From Edolisoma coerulescens (lineage: Eukaryota > Chordata > Aves > Passeriformes > Campephagidae): a stretch of 64,000 bases of DNA. Position numbers and translations under genes: made by a program. This document shows, in pieces, positions 63,250 to 64,000 of the stretch (position 1 is its first letter; each line of letters begins with the position of its first letter). Under the pieces are notes generated by a model. The model was not told the DNA's origin. It saw nothing but the letters and a program-made list of their open reading frames with translations, and ran no database searches. The stretch covers positions 1,232,001-1,296,000 of the forward strand of contig VWZW01007169.1 of assembly GCA_013397115.1 (NCBI GenBank). The letters are read 5' to 3'.

Positions 63250-64000
63250 TGCCTCTGAATCGTCCCTCCCGGCGGCCGGTGCATATTGCTCTTCCCTCGC
63301 AGTTTGTGAACACCGGGAGCTGCAGAACTTGGCGTGCGCGAGGTGCCGGCGGTCCCGCACTGCTGCGGCTGCCCGGGGCACCGCCGCCGGCTCGGCAGGC
63401 ACCGCTGCCAGCAGCCGCCCACCGGCACGGCCGGGCAGCGGCCCCGGCCCCGGGCGGGGCGGGGGNNNNNNGGCTGGGTCCCGCAGCATCCTGCCGCCGG
63501 CGGACGGGGCTGCCCGGGATCCCAGCGGGGTCCTCTCTCTCTTCCCCCTCTATCTGCATTGAAGCACCGGGGAGCCGGAGCCATCCGCTCCCGGGTCTGC
63601 CGAGGGAAGTGACCGCCACCGGAGCCGGGCAGAGGGGCCCGGGGGGGCAGGCTGCTCCCCGGGGGTTTCCTTGGGGCCAGGGGGCAAAAGAGGCTGCCGC
63701 CCGTCCCGTTCTCTCCTTCCCCGGGCACGTTCCCCTCGCCGTTCCTGATCCCCGCGTCCCCGGTGTTCCTCGGACGTGTTCCCGGAGAGCAGGGCGGGGG
63801 GAATCCCCGGGCTTCCCGGCGAGCTCTCGGCGATCCGCGGAGGCGCCGGATCAATGGCTCTGTGCTTCTGGCGGATCCTGCCTAGGGCAGCACCGCGGGC
63901 AGCCTGCGCTGGGTCTGACAGCGCGTCCCAGCCCTACGGAGAGAGCGAGAGCGAGGAATGTTCTCGGTACCTTCTGTCCCCAACTTCTCGGAAGACCCCG
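63250..64000. promoter_or_regulatory. CpG island without an assigned gene
   Basis: A second GC-rich, CpG-rich block begins 1.8 kb beyond the GCLM promoter and continues to the window end, broken by six N (63466-63471). Such an island normally marks a promoter, but the gene it serves is not visible. A plus-strand ATG at 63854 opens a frame of 49 codons (starts MALCFWRILPRAAPRAACAG) that is still open at the edge. I do not recognise it. Confidence 0.5.

Noticed and set aside
1..64000. CRISPR arrays, operons, prophage or other prokaryotic systems
   Set aside because: Spliced exons, CpG islands, CR1 elements and an intron-containing tRNA show vertebrate DNA. No regularly spaced direct repeats were seen.

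Overview
The window looks like a piece of a bird chromosome. It is AT-rich vertebrate DNA with small GT-AG exons in long introns. Interspersed repeats are sparse, and the ones I recognise are CR1 LINE relics, the typical avian family. CpG islands mark the gene starts. There are no operons or prokaryotic signals. Four short N runs (9454, 48943, 51119, 63466-63471) mark assembly uncertainty.

Three protein-coding loci are visible, all on the minus strand, so transcription runs from high to low coordinates. (1) GCLM, the modifier subunit of glutamate-cysteine ligase, is complete: seven coding exons between 61476 and 51122, about 271 aa. Its GC-rich promoter carries Sp1-type GC boxes and a sequence matching the antioxidant response element about 70 bp upstream of the ATG. 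(2) DNTTIP2 (TdIF2/Fcf2-family pre-rRNA processing factor) has six coding exons between 48252 and 40836. They encode about 765-778 aa including the conserved Fcf2 domain. The exon-1/start-codon region is unresolved in a GC-rich island containing an N. (3) Two phase-compatible exons (8061-8175 and 6384-6498) encode a sterile alpha motif (SAM) domain starting at a well-placed ATG. They sit where human synteny (BCAR3-DNTTIP2-GCLM on 1p22) predicts the 5' part of BCAR3. The BCAR3 name is an inference from position, because the canonical BCAR3 start and SH2 domain are not in this window.

Between the SAM exons and DNTTIP2 lies a CpG island (about 36.5-38.1 kb). It holds an intact, intron-containing tRNA-Arg(TCT) gene on the plus strand, a G-quadruplex motif and a 51-bp minisatellite. 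It is the probable promoter region of the SAM/BCAR3 transcript. A further CpG island at 63.25-64.0 kb has no assigned gene.

The rest (about 1-6.3, 8.2-36.4, 38.1-40.8, 49.1-51.1 and 61.9-63.2 kb) is intronic or intergenic. I see CR1 relics at 19.2, 30.1-30.7 and 53.7-54.1 kb, a compound trinucleotide microsatellite at 26.6 kb, and a small GC-rich unexplained islet at 26.9-27.05 kb. GCLM (glutathione synthesis) and DNTTIP2 (nucleolar ribosome biogenesis) are housekeeping-type neighbours in conserved vertebrate linkage rather than a functional pathway. I found no clearly novel multi-gene system. The most unusual item is the SAM-encoding exon pair at the presumed BCAR3 5' end.
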